Source: Streptomyces mutomycini
GTDB taxonomy: Bacteria; Actinomycetota; Actinomycetes; Streptomycetales; Streptomycetaceae
Direction of reading: 5' to 3'
DNA length: 64,000 nucleotides
Assembly: GCF_001700505.1 (NCBI RefSeq)
Contig: NZ_MAPV01000082.1
Location: forward strand, 29,582 to 93,581
In this document: positions 35,045 through 42,629 of the stretch, piece by piece
How the letters are laid out: every line of letters begins with the position of its first letter
How positions within the stretch are numbered: position 1 is the first letter of the stretch
The notes under the pieces: generated by a model
Seen by the model: the letters and a program-made list of their open reading frames with translations, nothing else
What the model was told of the DNA's origin: nothing
Databases searched by the model: none
Translations under genes and position numbers: made by a program

Positions 35045-35704
35045 ATGGGTGGTGCACAGGAGCCGCCCGCGCCCGCCACGCCGCTGCTGATCGCCTGTGC
35101 GCTCGGTATCGAGCGCTTCGCGCTGCGCACCGGCAGGACGGGCGGCGTCCAGGGGCCCGGCCCCGTGAGCATCATCAGGTCCGGGATGGGCCCCAGGGCG
35201 GCGGAGAACGCCGTCCGGACCGCCCTGGGGCAGCACGGTGCCAAAGGCGCCGCGGTCATCGCCTCAGGCTTCTGCGCCGGACTGGAACCCGGCATGCATC
35301 CGGGAGACCTCGTGGTGGCCGAGGAGACCCGCGACGCCGGCGGCACCACGGCGTGCACCGGCACCGGCCTCATGGTCGACGCACTGGTCAGGGTGGTGCC
35401 AGGACGTACGGTCCACACGGGCCCGCTGGCCGGCTCCGGACACGTCGTCCGGGGGCCGGAGCGGGCCGGGCTCCGGGCCACCGGCGCCATCGCGGTGGAC
35501 ATGGAGTCCGCCGCCACCCTCCGCACAGCCGTGCGGACCGGGTCGCGCCCAGTTGCGGCCGTACGGGTGGTCGTGGACGCTCCAGAGCATGAGCTCGTCC
35601 GTATCGGCACGGTCCGCGGTGGAATATCGGCATTCCGCGTTCTTCGTGCAGTGCTTCCGGCTTTCCATGAATGGCACCGTTCTTTGCTGCTCCCCAGGAG
35701 GTGA
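35045..35704 (+). CDS. hpnG: HpnG-like nucleoside phosphorylase
   Basis: 219 residues of the purine nucleoside phosphorylase (MTA/SAH) fold: IIRSGMGPRAAENAVRTAL, VIASGFCAGLEPGMHPGDLV and the diagnostic VDMESAATL acid motif. In hopanoid operons this enzyme releases adenine from adenosylhopane to give ribosylhopane. It begins 4 bases after shc. Shorter than many HpnG but with the full motif set. Confidence 0.8.
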   Translation: MGGAQEPPAPATPLLIACALGIERFALRTGRTGGVQGPGPVSIIRSGMGPRAAENAVRTALGQHGAKGAAVIASGFCAGLEPGMHPGDLVVAEETRDAGGTTACTGTGLMVDALVRVVPGRTVHTGPLAGSGHVVRGPERAGLRATGAIAVDMESAATLRTAVRTGSRPVAAVRVVVDAPEHELVRIGTVRGGISAFRVLRAVLPAFHEWHRSLLLPRR

Positions 35705-35710
35705 GCCCAG

Positions 35711-36730
35711 ATGGCCATGCCGCTCCGCCAGTCCATCAAGGTTGCGACGTATCTCTTCGAACAGAAGCTCCGCAAGCGGGAGAAGTTTCCGCTGATCGTC
35801 GAGCTGGAACCCTTGTTCGCCTGCAACCTGGCGTGCGAGGGCTGCGGGAAGATCCAGCATCCGGCCGGAGTGCTCAAGCAGCGCATGCCGGTCGCGCAGG
35901 CGGTCGGGGCGGTGCTGGAATCAGGGGCCCCGATGGTCTCCATCGCCGGCGGCGAGCCGCTGATGCACCCGCAGATCGACGAGATCGTGCGCCAGCTGGT
36001 CGCGAAGAAGAAATACGTCTTCCTCTGCACCAACGCCATGCTGATGCGCAAGAAGCTCGACAAGTTCACCCCTTCGCCCTACTTCGCCTTCGCCGTGCAC
36101 ATCGACGGGCTGCGCGAGCGGCACGACGAGTCGGTCGCCAAGGAAGGCGTCTTCGACGAGGCGGTGGCCGCGATGAAGGAGGCCAAACGGCGCGGCTTCC
36201 GGGTCACCACCAACTCCACCTTCTTCAACACCGACACTCCGCAGACCGTCATCGAGGTCCTCAACTACCTCAACGACGAACTGAAGGTCGACGAGATGAT
36301 GATCTCGCCTGCCTACGCCTACGAGAAGGCACCCGACCAGGAGCACTTCCTGGGTGTCGAGCAGACCCGGGAGCTCTTCAAGAAGTCCTTCTCGGGCGGC
36401 AACCGCAGCCGCTGGAGGCTCAACCACTCGCCGCTCTTCCTGGACTTCCTGGAGGGCAAGGCCGATTTCCCGTGCACGGCCTGGGCGATCCCCAACTACT
36501 CGCTCTTCGGCTGGCAGCGGCCCTGCTACCTGATGAGCGACGGGTACGTCCCCACCTACCGGGAGCTGATCGAGGACACGGACTGGGACAAGTACGGCCG
36601 GGGCAAGGACCCGCGCTGCGCCAACTGCATGGCGCACTGCGGCTACGAGCCCACCGCGGTGCTCGCCACCATGGGATCACTGAAGGAATCCCTGCGAGCG
36701 GCACGGGAGACCATCGGCGGGAGCCGGTGA
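35711..36730 (+). CDS. hpnH: HpnH, radical SAM adenosylhopane synthase
   Basis: 339 residues. The iron-sulfur CxxxCxxC motif is CNLACEGCGK (Cys38, 42, 45); ISIAGGEPLMHPQIDEIV-type glycine motif follows (MVSIAGGEPLMHPQIDEIVR). A C-terminal DUF3463 region has cysteines in CANCMAHCGYEPTAV. It attaches a 5'-deoxyadenosyl radical to diploptene to form adenosylhopane. ATG at 35711 follows AGGAGGTGAGCCC. Highly typical in length and motifs. Confidence 0.95.
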   Translation: MAMPLRQSIKVATYLFEQKLRKREKFPLIVELEPLFACNLACEGCGKIQHPAGVLKQRMPVAQAVGAVLESGAPMVSIAGGEPLMHPQIDEIVRQLVAKKKYVFLCTNAMLMRKKLDKFTPSPYFAFAVHIDGLRERHDESVAKEGVFDEAVAAMKEAKRRGFRVTTNSTFFNTDTPQTVIEVLNYLNDELKVDEMMISPAYAYEKAPDQEHFLGVEQTRELFKKSFSGGNRSRWRLNHSPLFLDFLEGKADFPCTAWAIPNYSLFGWQRPCYLMSDGYVPTYRELIEDTDWDKYGRGKDPRCANCMAHCGYEPTAVLATMGSLKESLRAARETIGGSR

Positions 36731-36903
36731 CCTCGTCACCACCGGCCGGCCGGCCGCACCGGCTCTGCCCGGGCTGCCGGCCCGGCCCGGATGCCGCCGC
36801 CTCAGGCGGCGCGTCCGGGCCGGGCCGGCGGGGGCGCGCCGCGGCGCCGGAGCGCCGCGCGGAGGCGGAAGAACGGAACACGGCGAGGGAGGACGGGGCA
36901 TGA
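36727..36903 (+). CDS. Candidate 58-residue coupling ORF in the hpnH-aminotransferase gap
   Basis: GTG at 36727 overlaps the hpnH stop and its TGA overlaps the aminotransferase ATG. The peptide is rich in Gly, Ala, Pro and Arg and includes a CPGC pair (RLCPGCRPGPDA). The DNA is dominated by a large hairpin, so the frame may be fortuitous. In S. coelicolor, as I recall it, this interval holds ispG and dxs paralogues; here neither is present. Confidence 0.25.
   Translation: MTSSPPAGRPHRLCPGCRPGPDAAASGGASGPGRRGRAAAPERRAEAEERNTAREDGA
36776..36829 (+). terminator. 16-bp hairpin inside the hopanoid operon
   Basis: Arms 36776-36791 and 36814-36829 pair perfectly, and an inner GCCGCC/GGCGGC stem (36796-36810) extends it. 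It lies 46 bases after the hpnH stop and 71 before the aminotransferase start. It could terminate part of the transcription or protect an mRNA end. No U-tract is visible. Confidence 0.5.
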
Positions 36904-38294
36904 AGGACGAACAGCCGGGCTTCGACCTGGCGCGGCTGCTCGCGGAACGAGGCGCCGAACGCTACGAGCTGCACACCCGCCACCTCAACCACCAGCTGCC
37001 GCGGATGCTCCACACCCTCGGTTTCGACAAGGTCTACGAGCGGGCCGAGGGTGCGCACTTCTGGGACGCGGAGGGCAACGACTACCTCGACATGCTCGCC
37101 GGCTTCGGCGTGATGGGTCTCGGCAGGCACCACCCCGTCGTGCGCCGGGCGCTCCATGACGTCCTGGACGCCTCGCTCGCCGACCTCACCCGCTTCGACT
37201 GCCAGCCGCTGCCCGGGCTGCTGGCCGAGAAACTGCTGGCCCACAGTCCGCACCTGGACAGGGTGTACTTCGGCAACAGCGGTACGGAGGCGGTCGAGAC
37301 GGCGCTGAAGTTCGCCCGCTACGCCACCGGCAAGCCACGGATCCTCTACTGCGACCACGCCTTCCACGGGCTGACGACCGGCTCGCTCTCGGTCAACGGC
37401 GAGAAGGGCTTCCGGGACGGGTTCGCGCCCCTGCTGCCCGACACGGCCATCGCGCTCGGCGACCTCGACGCACTGCGGCGCGAGCTGGGGCGCGGCGATG
37501 TGGCCGGGCTGGTCGTGGAGCCGATCCAGGGAAAGGGCGTCCACGCCTCGCCCCCCGGCTTCCTGCGGGAGGCGCAGGATCTGCTGCACCGGCACAAGGC
37601 CGTGCTCATCGCCGACGAGGTGCAGACCGGACTCGGCAGGACCGGCGACTTCTACGCCTATCAGCACGAGGAGGGAGTCGAACCCGATCTGCTGTGTGTC
37701 GCCAAGGCGCTCTCCGGCGGCTACGTGCCGGTAGGCGCCACGCTCGGCAAGGACTGGATCTTCAAGCGCGTCTACTCGTCGATGGACCGGGTCCTCGTCC
37801 ACTCGGCGAGCTTCGGTTCCAACGCCCAGGCCATGGCGGCCGGGCTCGCCGTACTCGCGGTGATGGAGCAGGAGGAGACCGTCGCGAACGCCCGCCGCAC
37901 CGGTGATCTGCTGCGCGAGCGGCTCGCCGCGCTCGTCGGACGCTACGAACTGCTCCACGAGGTACGCGGGCGCGGACTGATGATCGGCATCGAGTTCGGT
38001 CGGCCCTCGTCCCTCGGGCTCCGCAGCCGCTGGGCGATGCTGCAGGCGGCCCGCAAAGGGCTCTTCGCGCAGATGGTGGTGGTGCCGCTGCTGCAGAAGC
38101 ACCGGATCCTCACCCAGGTCTCCGGTGATCATCTGGAGGTGATCAAGCTGATTCCGCCGCTGGTCATCGGAGAACCGGAAGTCGATCGCTTCGTCACCGC
38201 CTTCACCGCCGTCATGGACGACGCGCACAGTGGAGGCGGGCTGATGTGGGACTTCGGCAGGACGCTGGTGAAGCAGGCCGTCGCCAACCGCTGA
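36900..38294 (+). CDS. Class III aminotransferase (HpnO-like, aminohopanoid synthesis)
   Basis: 464 residues, PLP-dependent. Motifs are YFGNSGTEAVETALKFAR, FHGLTTGSLSVNG, ADEVQTGLGRTG (Asp239) and the Schiff-base lysine in CVAKALSGGYVPVGA (Lys269). In hopanoid operons such enzymes convert ribosylhopane-derived aldehydes into aminobacteriohopanetriol. It ends the operon. The N-terminal 30 residues match the long N-terminus of the actinobacterial subfamily. Confidence 0.85.
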   Translation: MKDEQPGFDLARLLAERGAERYELHTRHLNHQLPRMLHTLGFDKVYERAEGAHFWDAEGNDYLDMLAGFGVMGLGRHHPVVRRALHDVLDASLADLTRFDCQPLPGLLAEKLLAHSPHLDRVYFGNSGTEAVETALKFARYATGKPRILYCDHAFHGLTTGSLSVNGEKGFRDGFAPLLPDTAIALGDLDALRRELGRGDVAGLVVEPIQGKGVHASPPGFLREAQDLLHRHKAVLIADEVQTGLGRTGDFYAYQHEEGVEPDLLCVAKALSGGYVPVGATLGKDWIFKRVYSSMDRVLVHSASFGSNAQAMAAGLAVLAVMEQEETVANARRTGDLLRERLAALVGRYELLHEVRGRGLMIGIEFGRPSSLGLRSRWAMLQAARKGLFAQMVVVPLLQKHRILTQVSGDHLEVIKLIPPLVIGEPEVDRFVTAFTAVMDDAHSGGGLMWDFGRTLVKQAVANR

Positions 38295-38308
38295 CAGCGG
38301 CCTCGGGC

Positions 38309-38338
38309 AATTTGCCTCTGAGGTAAGTAATTTGCCTC
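38309..38338. promoter_or_regulatory. Tandem AATTTGCCTC repeats before the XRE-cupin gene
   Basis: AATTTGCCTC occurs at 38309-38318 and 38329-38338, exactly 20 bases apart (two helical turns). The first copy is part of GGCAATTTGCC, a near-palindrome. The repeats lie 29-58 bases upstream of the regulator start and are likely its own operators. Confidence 0.55.
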
Positions 38339-38366
38339 GGGGGGAAGATCCTGGCCCAATGGAGGC

Positions 38367-38987
38367 ATGAATCCTCCCGACGGTGGGGCGGCCGACGAGC
38401 TCCCGGGAATCGGGCCGCGCCTGCGTGACCTGCGCCGCAACCGCGGCCTCACCCTGGAGGCAGCGGCCGGCCGGGCGGAACTCTCCCCGGCCCACCTCTC
38501 CCGGCTCGAAACGGGCCGGAGGCAGCCCTCGCTGCCGATGCTGCTCGGGCTCGCCCGTGTCTACGGTACGACCGTCTCCGAACTCCTGGGCGAGATGCCT
38601 CCCGAACGTGACGCGATCGTGCGCGGAGGCCCTCTCGAGGGCGCGCCCGGAGGCACGGAGGCGGGCGGCTGGTTCTACAGGCAGGCAGGCGGACCGGGCC
38701 GTGCCATGCAGGCGCTGCGCGTCCGCGTCCCGTACGGCACCGAGGGCGATCTCGTGCGCGTCCACCCCGGCGAGGAATGGCTGTACGTCCTCGACGGCCG
38801 GCTGCGGGTCGTGCTGGGGGAGACCGTGCACGACCTCGATCCGGGTGACAGCGCGCACTTCGACTCGCTCACACCGCACCGGATCGCCGCGCCGGACATC
38901 ACCGGGGCGCGTCTGCTCTTCGTCCACACCCTGCTGCAGAGCCCCGCCGCCGAGCTGTGCCTGGGCAGCGGGATCCACCGCTTCTGA
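38367..38987 (+). CDS. XRE-family regulator with cupin sensor domain
   Basis: 206 residues. The helix-turn-helix (residues about 14-68) contains LRDLRRNRGLTLEAAAGRAE and LSPAHLSRLETGRRQPSLPM. Residues about 110-206 are a cupin barrel (VHPGEEWLYVLDGRLRVVLG; DLDPGDSAHFDSLTPHRI). Such regulators sense small metabolites and control adjacent genes. It overlaps nothing and is followed after 67 bases by the DUF6126 gene. It could also control the hopanoid operon that ends just upstream. Confidence 0.9.
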   Translation: MNPPDGGAADELPGIGPRLRDLRRNRGLTLEAAAGRAELSPAHLSRLETGRRQPSLPMLLGLARVYGTTVSELLGEMPPERDAIVRGGPLEGAPGGTEAGGWFYRQAGGPGRAMQALRVRVPYGTEGDLVRVHPGEEWLYVLDGRLRVVLGETVHDLDPGDSAHFDSLTPHRIAAPDITGARLLFVHTLLQSPAAELCLGSGIHRF

Positions 38988-39054
38988 TCCCGCACGCCCA
39001 CACCGTGCGTACCCTTCGTCACCCCGGCCCGAGAGGCCGGGAGAGAGGAACGTC

Positions 39055-39228
39055 ATGTCCGATTCGGAGCACTTCGATCCGCTCACCCCGCGCCGGCCGG
39101 AGAGCGCGGACACGCAGGAGCGGCGGATGCCGCGCGGCGTCGTGATCCGGCTCTTCGCCTACCTGGTGGCCGGACATGTCATCGCGGCCTTCCTCTTCCT
39201 GCTCTTCACCGTGGCGGGAAAGGGCTGA
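39055..39228 (+). CDS. DUF6126-family small membrane protein
   Basis: 57 residues. A charged N-terminal half (MSDSEHFDPLTPRRPESADT) is followed by MPRGVVIRLFAYLVAGHVIA and one membrane helix ending in LFLLFTVAGKG. The family is known to follow XRE-cupin regulators in streptomycetes. Function unknown. ATG at 39055 with GAGAGGAACGTC upstream. Convergent with the phosphatase gene. Confidence 0.8.
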   Translation: MSDSEHFDPLTPRRPESADTQERRMPRGVVIRLFAYLVAGHVIAAFLFLLFTVAGKG

Positions 39229-39237
39229 CCCCCGGCG

Positions 39238-40062
39238 TCACGCGCCCTCGACGAGGCGCTCACGGAGCTTCGCACGTGTCTCGTGGCTGACCTTCAGTCC
39301 TTCGAGGAGGTAGCGGTCGGTGCTGCCCCAGACCTCCTCGATGGTGGCGAACGCGGCGTCGAGGTATTCGACGTGGGCCCCGAAGAGAGGATTGAGCAGC
39401 TCCATCACCTCGTCGGACATTCCCACCGGTGAGGTGTCGCTGCGCCGCACCCTGTATCGGCGGTGCGCGTCGTTCGACTTGAGGTAGTCGGCCTCGATGG
39501 CTTCCTTCTCCACGCCCACCGCCAGCAGCGAGACCGCGATCGACAGGCCTGCCCGGTCCTTGCCCGCCGCGCAGTGCATCAGTGCGGGAACGCTGTCCTC
39601 GGCCAGCGCGTGCAGCACGCGGCTGTGTTCGGCGGTGCGGTCCTTGATGATCGAGCGGTACGACGCGACCATCCGCTCCGTTCCCTTGCCGTCGGCCAGG
39701 ATCGAGCGCAGCTGCTGGATGTTGCCGTCGCGCACCAGCCGCCAGAACTCCGCGCCGTCAGCCGGGTCGGAGAGCGGAATGCTGACATTCCGGACGCCGG
39801 GCAGCTCCACGTCGAGACCGTCGAGCTTGTGGTCGGCCGCGTTGCGGAAGTCGAAGACCGTGTGCAGGCCGAGCCCGGCCAGGAAGGCGGTGTCGGCCTC
39901 GGTGGCGTGGGCGAGGTGACCGCTGCGGTAGAGGCGCCCGTACTGCACGGAGCGGCCGTCCGCGGTCGGAAGCCCGCCGACGTCGCGGAAGTTGCGGACA
40001 CCGGTCAGGTCGACGTCCGTCGACTCGGGGCCGGCCAGCGGGACCTCTGGCATCTGCGTCAC
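39238..40062 (-). CDS. Tyrosine-protein phosphatase family protein
   Basis: 274 residues. The P-loop is MHCAAGKDRAGLSIAV (CX5R with Cys and Arg present). The N-terminus holds the conserved VRNFRDVGGLPTADGRSVQY, then LYRSGHLAHATEAD and HTVFDFRN. This is the dual-specificity/PtpB-like class that may act on phosphotyrosine or phosphoinositides. GTG at 40062 with AGGAG 6 bases upstream; the longer frame is shadow. The upstream 400 bases hold only AT-richer sequence near 40200-40240 and then the riboswitch region on the other strand. Confidence 0.88.
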   Translation of the reverse strand: MTQMPEVPLAGPESTDVDLTGVRNFRDVGGLPTADGRSVQYGRLYRSGHLAHATEADTAFLAGLGLHTVFDFRNAADHKLDGLDVELPGVRNVSIPLSDPADGAEFWRLVRDGNIQQLRSILADGKGTERMVASYRSIIKDRTAEHSRVLHALAEDSVPALMHCAAGKDRAGLSIAVSLLAVGVEKEAIEADYLKSNDAHRRYRVRRSDTSPVGMSDEVMELLNPLFGAHVEYLDAAFATIEEVWGSTDRYLLEGLKVSHETRAKLRERLVEGA

Positions 40063-40454
40063 AAGGGCTCCTGGAGTGTCGGGCGTCGGCGCCGGCCGCC
40101 GACGGGGGGCACGATCGCGACGATACGACATGGCTGCGTCAGGCAGCCGTCCCGGTCGTCGTGGCGGCGCCCGCCGGGTGGAGCGACGGCTATCACATGT
40201 CCGTATTAGTGCATTTAGAACAACATGCCCCGCTTGTGCGGGAGATGGGGCGAGACAGGTGAGCGGGATCATATCCGTGACGGTGAGTGGTGAAGGAACC
40301 GAGGGGTATTCCGGACGCCGTGCGGAAAGCCAAGATCCGTAATCCACGGAGTGTGACGGGAATTCCGCGCCGGAAATGAAGCATTGATTCCGGCTCGCGA
40401 TCCGCGGCTTGTTCGCCGCGTCCCGGCTCGCTTACGGTCACGGTCAATCCGGAC

Positions 40455-40628
40455 GGAACGCCTAATCCTGCCGCCGCCCGGAATCCGCACCGACTCACGT
40501 GTGGCAGGAGCGGGGGAACCAGGTAAGCCGCCGGCCGGAGGGATCCGGTACGGCTTGGGGTCAAGTCGCGCACCATCGCGGCCGGGCATCTCCAGTCCGA
40601 ACCCGACAGCTCACCTCGCAGGCGCCGG
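40455..40628 (+). promoter_or_regulatory. Cyclic-di-AMP riboswitch (ydaO/yuaA type)
   Basis: The leader of the M23 peptidase gene contains the conserved blocks of the class: CGGGGGAACCAGG (40511-40523), TTGGGGTCAAGTCGCG (40555-40570) and CCGAACCCGACAGCTCACCT followed by CGCAGGC (40597-40624). In streptomycetes this riboswitch sits ahead of wall-hydrolase genes and switches expression off when c-di-AMP is bound, linking wall remodelling to osmotic state and germination. Boundaries are approximate. Confidence 0.9.
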
Positions 40629-40641
40629 AGAGGAATTCCCC

Positions 40642-41565
40642 ATGCCCGCAAAAGGCAAGCACCGTCGCACGAAGACCGGCCCGATCTCCCGGGGCGTCAT
40701 CGCCGCAGGGACCGGCGGCGCCGTTCTCGCCCTTCCGTTGATCGGCGCCACCGGCGCCCACGCCGCCGAGCAGGCCGCGCCGGCCAAGTCCGTCGCCGCC
40801 CACAGCGCCCCCGCCTCGGCGGCGAAGAGCTCCCCGAAGTCCTACTCCGTGGTCGCCGGGGACTACCTGGCGAAGATCGCGGCCGACAAGAAGATCAAGG
40901 GCGGCTGGCAGAAGCTGTACCAGGACAACCGTGACGTCGTCGGCGAGAACCCGAGCCTGATCCTCCCGGGCATGAAGCTGACGCTCGGTGGCAAGGCGTC
41001 CGGCTCCGTGGAGAAGCCGGCCGAGGCCGCGCCCTCCAAGGCGGCACCGTCGACGGTGAAGAAGGCCGCCCCGGTCGAGAAGACGGCCGCCCCGGTCGAG
41101 GAGGCGGCTGTTCCGGCAGCCGAGACCGCCGACTCCGGCGCGTCGCAGAGCAGCAGCTCCGGCTGGGCCGCCCCGGTCGAGAACGCCAACGTCACCACCC
41201 AGTACCGCGCCTCCGGCGCAAGCTGGTCCAGCGGCTACCACACCGGCTCCGACTTCCAGGCGGCCTCCGGCACCAGTGTCCGGTCCATCGGTCCGGGCAC
41301 CGTGGTCTCCGCGGGCTGGAGCGGCTCGTACGGCAACGAGGTCGTCATCCAGCACAGCGACGGCATGTACTCCCAGTACGCGCACCTGTCCTCGCTCGAG
41401 GTCTCGGCCGGCCAGACCGTCACCGGCGGCCAGCAGCTCGGCCTCTCCGGCTCCACCGGCAACTCCACCGGCCCGCACCTCCACTTCGAGGTCCGCACCG
41501 GCCCGAGCTACGGCTCGGACGTCGACCCGGTCGCCTACCTGCGTTCGCACGGCGTCTCCATCTGA
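40642..41565 (+). CDS. Secreted LysM / M23 peptidoglycan endopeptidase
   Basis: 307 residues. A signal peptide (basic N-terminus, then GVIAAGTGGAVLALPLIGAT, cleavage near AHA-AE) is followed by a LysM domain (residues about 67-115, SYSVVAGDYLAKIAADKKIK), a Lys/Ala/Pro linker and a C-terminal M23 domain. Zinc ligands are in GYHTGSDFQ (His, Asp) and TGPHLHFEV (HxH). It hydrolyses peptide cross-links in the wall. ATG at 40642 is 6 bases after GAGAGGA. Expression is set by the c-di-AMP riboswitch. Confidence 0.93.
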   Translation: MPAKGKHRRTKTGPISRGVIAAGTGGAVLALPLIGATGAHAAEQAAPAKSVAAHSAPASAAKSSPKSYSVVAGDYLAKIAADKKIKGGWQKLYQDNRDVVGENPSLILPGMKLTLGGKASGSVEKPAEAAPSKAAPSTVKKAAPVEKTAAPVEEAAVPAAETADSGASQSSSSGWAAPVENANVTTQYRASGASWSSGYHTGSDFQAASGTSVRSIGPGTVVSAGWSGSYGNEVVIQHSDGMYSQYAHLSSLEVSAGQTVTGGQQLGLSGSTGNSTGPHLHFEVRTGPSYGSDVDPVAYLRSHGVSI

Positions 41566-41593
41566 GACGCACCGCCCGAGGGTGGATGAGCGG

Positions 41594-41631
41594 GGAGAGG
41601 GGCGGTGCGCCGAGGCGCACCGCCCCTCTCC
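41594..41631 (+). terminator. 18-bp hairpin terminator after the M23 gene
   Basis: Arms 41594-41611 and 41614-41631 pair perfectly, followed by TTATT. The 2-base loop means a pair or two at the top stay open. Confidence 0.85.
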
Positions 41632-41657
41632 TTATTCCGGCTTTACCAAAAACTGAC

Positions 41658-41680
41658 CGGGTGGTCTTTATCACCACCCG
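41658..41680. repeat. Inverted repeat upstream of the SGNH hydrolase gene
   Basis: CGGGTGGT (41658-41665) and ACCACCCG (41673-41680) flank 7 bases, 56 bases before the next start. It may be an operator or a second, weaker terminator. Confidence 0.4.
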
Positions 41681-41735
41681 TCAACCCCCTATTACGGTCG
41701 CGTAGGTCACATTAGAAGGTGCAGGATAAGCCCTT

Positions 41736-42563
41736 GTGGCAGACGATTCGAGAAACAGACGACGAGGCATCATCGGGTCGTACGCGGCGATCGGCGACAG
41801 CTTCACCGAAGGCGTCGGAGACCCCGGACCCGACGGGACGCTCGTCGGCTGGGCGGACCGGTTCGCGGTCCTCCTGGCGGACCAGCTCCCGGTCCCGCAT
41901 GCGGTGGTCGGCCCGCCGGACGACACGCACGGGAACTTCCGGTACGCCAATCTCGCCGTACGCGGACGCCTCCTCGACCAGATAGTCGAGGAGCAAGTCC
42001 CCCGCGCAAAGCAGCTGGCACCGGATCTGGTGAGTTTCTGCGCGGGCGGCAACGACATCCTCCGTCCCGGTTCCGACCCGGACGACGTGGCGGAACGCTT
42101 CGAGCGTGCGGTCGCCGAGCTGACACAGGCCGTCGGCACCGTCATGGTCACCACCGGCTTCGACACTCGTGGCATCCCCGTGCTCAGGCACCTGCGGGGC
42201 AAGATCGCCATGTACAGCGCACATGTGCGGTCCATCGCCGACCGCTACGACTGCCCGGTGCTGGACCTTTGGTCCCTGCGGTCCGTGCAGGACAGGCGGG
42301 CCTGGGACAACGACCGGCTGCACCTCTCGGCGGAGGGGCACACCTGGGTGGCGCTGCGCGCCGCCCAGGTCCTCGGCCTCGATGTGCCGGCCGACCCCGA
42401 CCAGGTGTGGCCCCCGCAGGCACAGCGCGGGACGCTCGAGGTGCGGCGCGACGACATCCAGTGGGCGCGTGAGTACCTCGTCCCGTGGATCGGGCGCCGA
42501 CTGCGTGGCGAGTCCTCCGGGGACCACGTCGCTGCCAAGCGCCCCGATCTGCTGCCGCTCTGA
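41736..42563 (+). CDS. SGNH/GDSL hydrolase, cytoplasmic
   Basis: 275 residues. Block I GDSFTEGVGD (Ser22), block III FCAGGNDILRPGSD (Gly-Asn) and block V NDRLHLSAEGH (Asp, His) supply the catalytic set. No signal peptide, unlike secreted GDSL lipases, so it is likely an intracellular esterase or acyl hydrolase. The GTG at 41736 has AGGA 9 bases upstream. Followed by a hairpin shared with the convergent radical SAM gene. Confidence 0.9.
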   Translation: MADDSRNRRRGIIGSYAAIGDSFTEGVGDPGPDGTLVGWADRFAVLLADQLPVPHAVVGPPDDTHGNFRYANLAVRGRLLDQIVEEQVPRAKQLAPDLVSFCAGGNDILRPGSDPDDVAERFERAVAELTQAVGTVMVTTGFDTRGIPVLRHLRGKIAMYSAHVRSIADRYDCPVLDLWSLRSVQDRRAWDNDRLHLSAEGHTWVALRAAQVLGLDVPADPDQVWPPQAQRGTLEVRRDDIQWAREYLVPWIGRRLRGESSGDHVAAKRPDLLPL

Positions 42564-42582
42564 CGAGCCGCGTCGGCTCGTC
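42562..42582. terminator. 9-bp hairpin between convergent genes
   Basis: GACGAGCCG (42562-42570) and CGGCTCGTC (42574-42582) with a CGT loop overlap the SGNH stop. It lies 47 bases after the STM4011 stop on the other strand. Confidence 0.6.
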
Positions 42583-42629
42583 GGTGCTGGCTCCTCGGCG
42601 CGGCTCGCGAGTGAGCCCTCAGCAGCTCC

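Noticed and set aside
33106..36069. 987-codon open frame antisense to shc, hpnG and hpnH
   Set aside because: High-GC third positions of the sense genes suppress antisense stops; the frame has no recognisable domain and opposes well-supported enzymes.
36420..39113. 897-codon antisense frame across the aminotransferase and XRE genes
   Set aside because: Spans several supported genes on the other strand with no domain.
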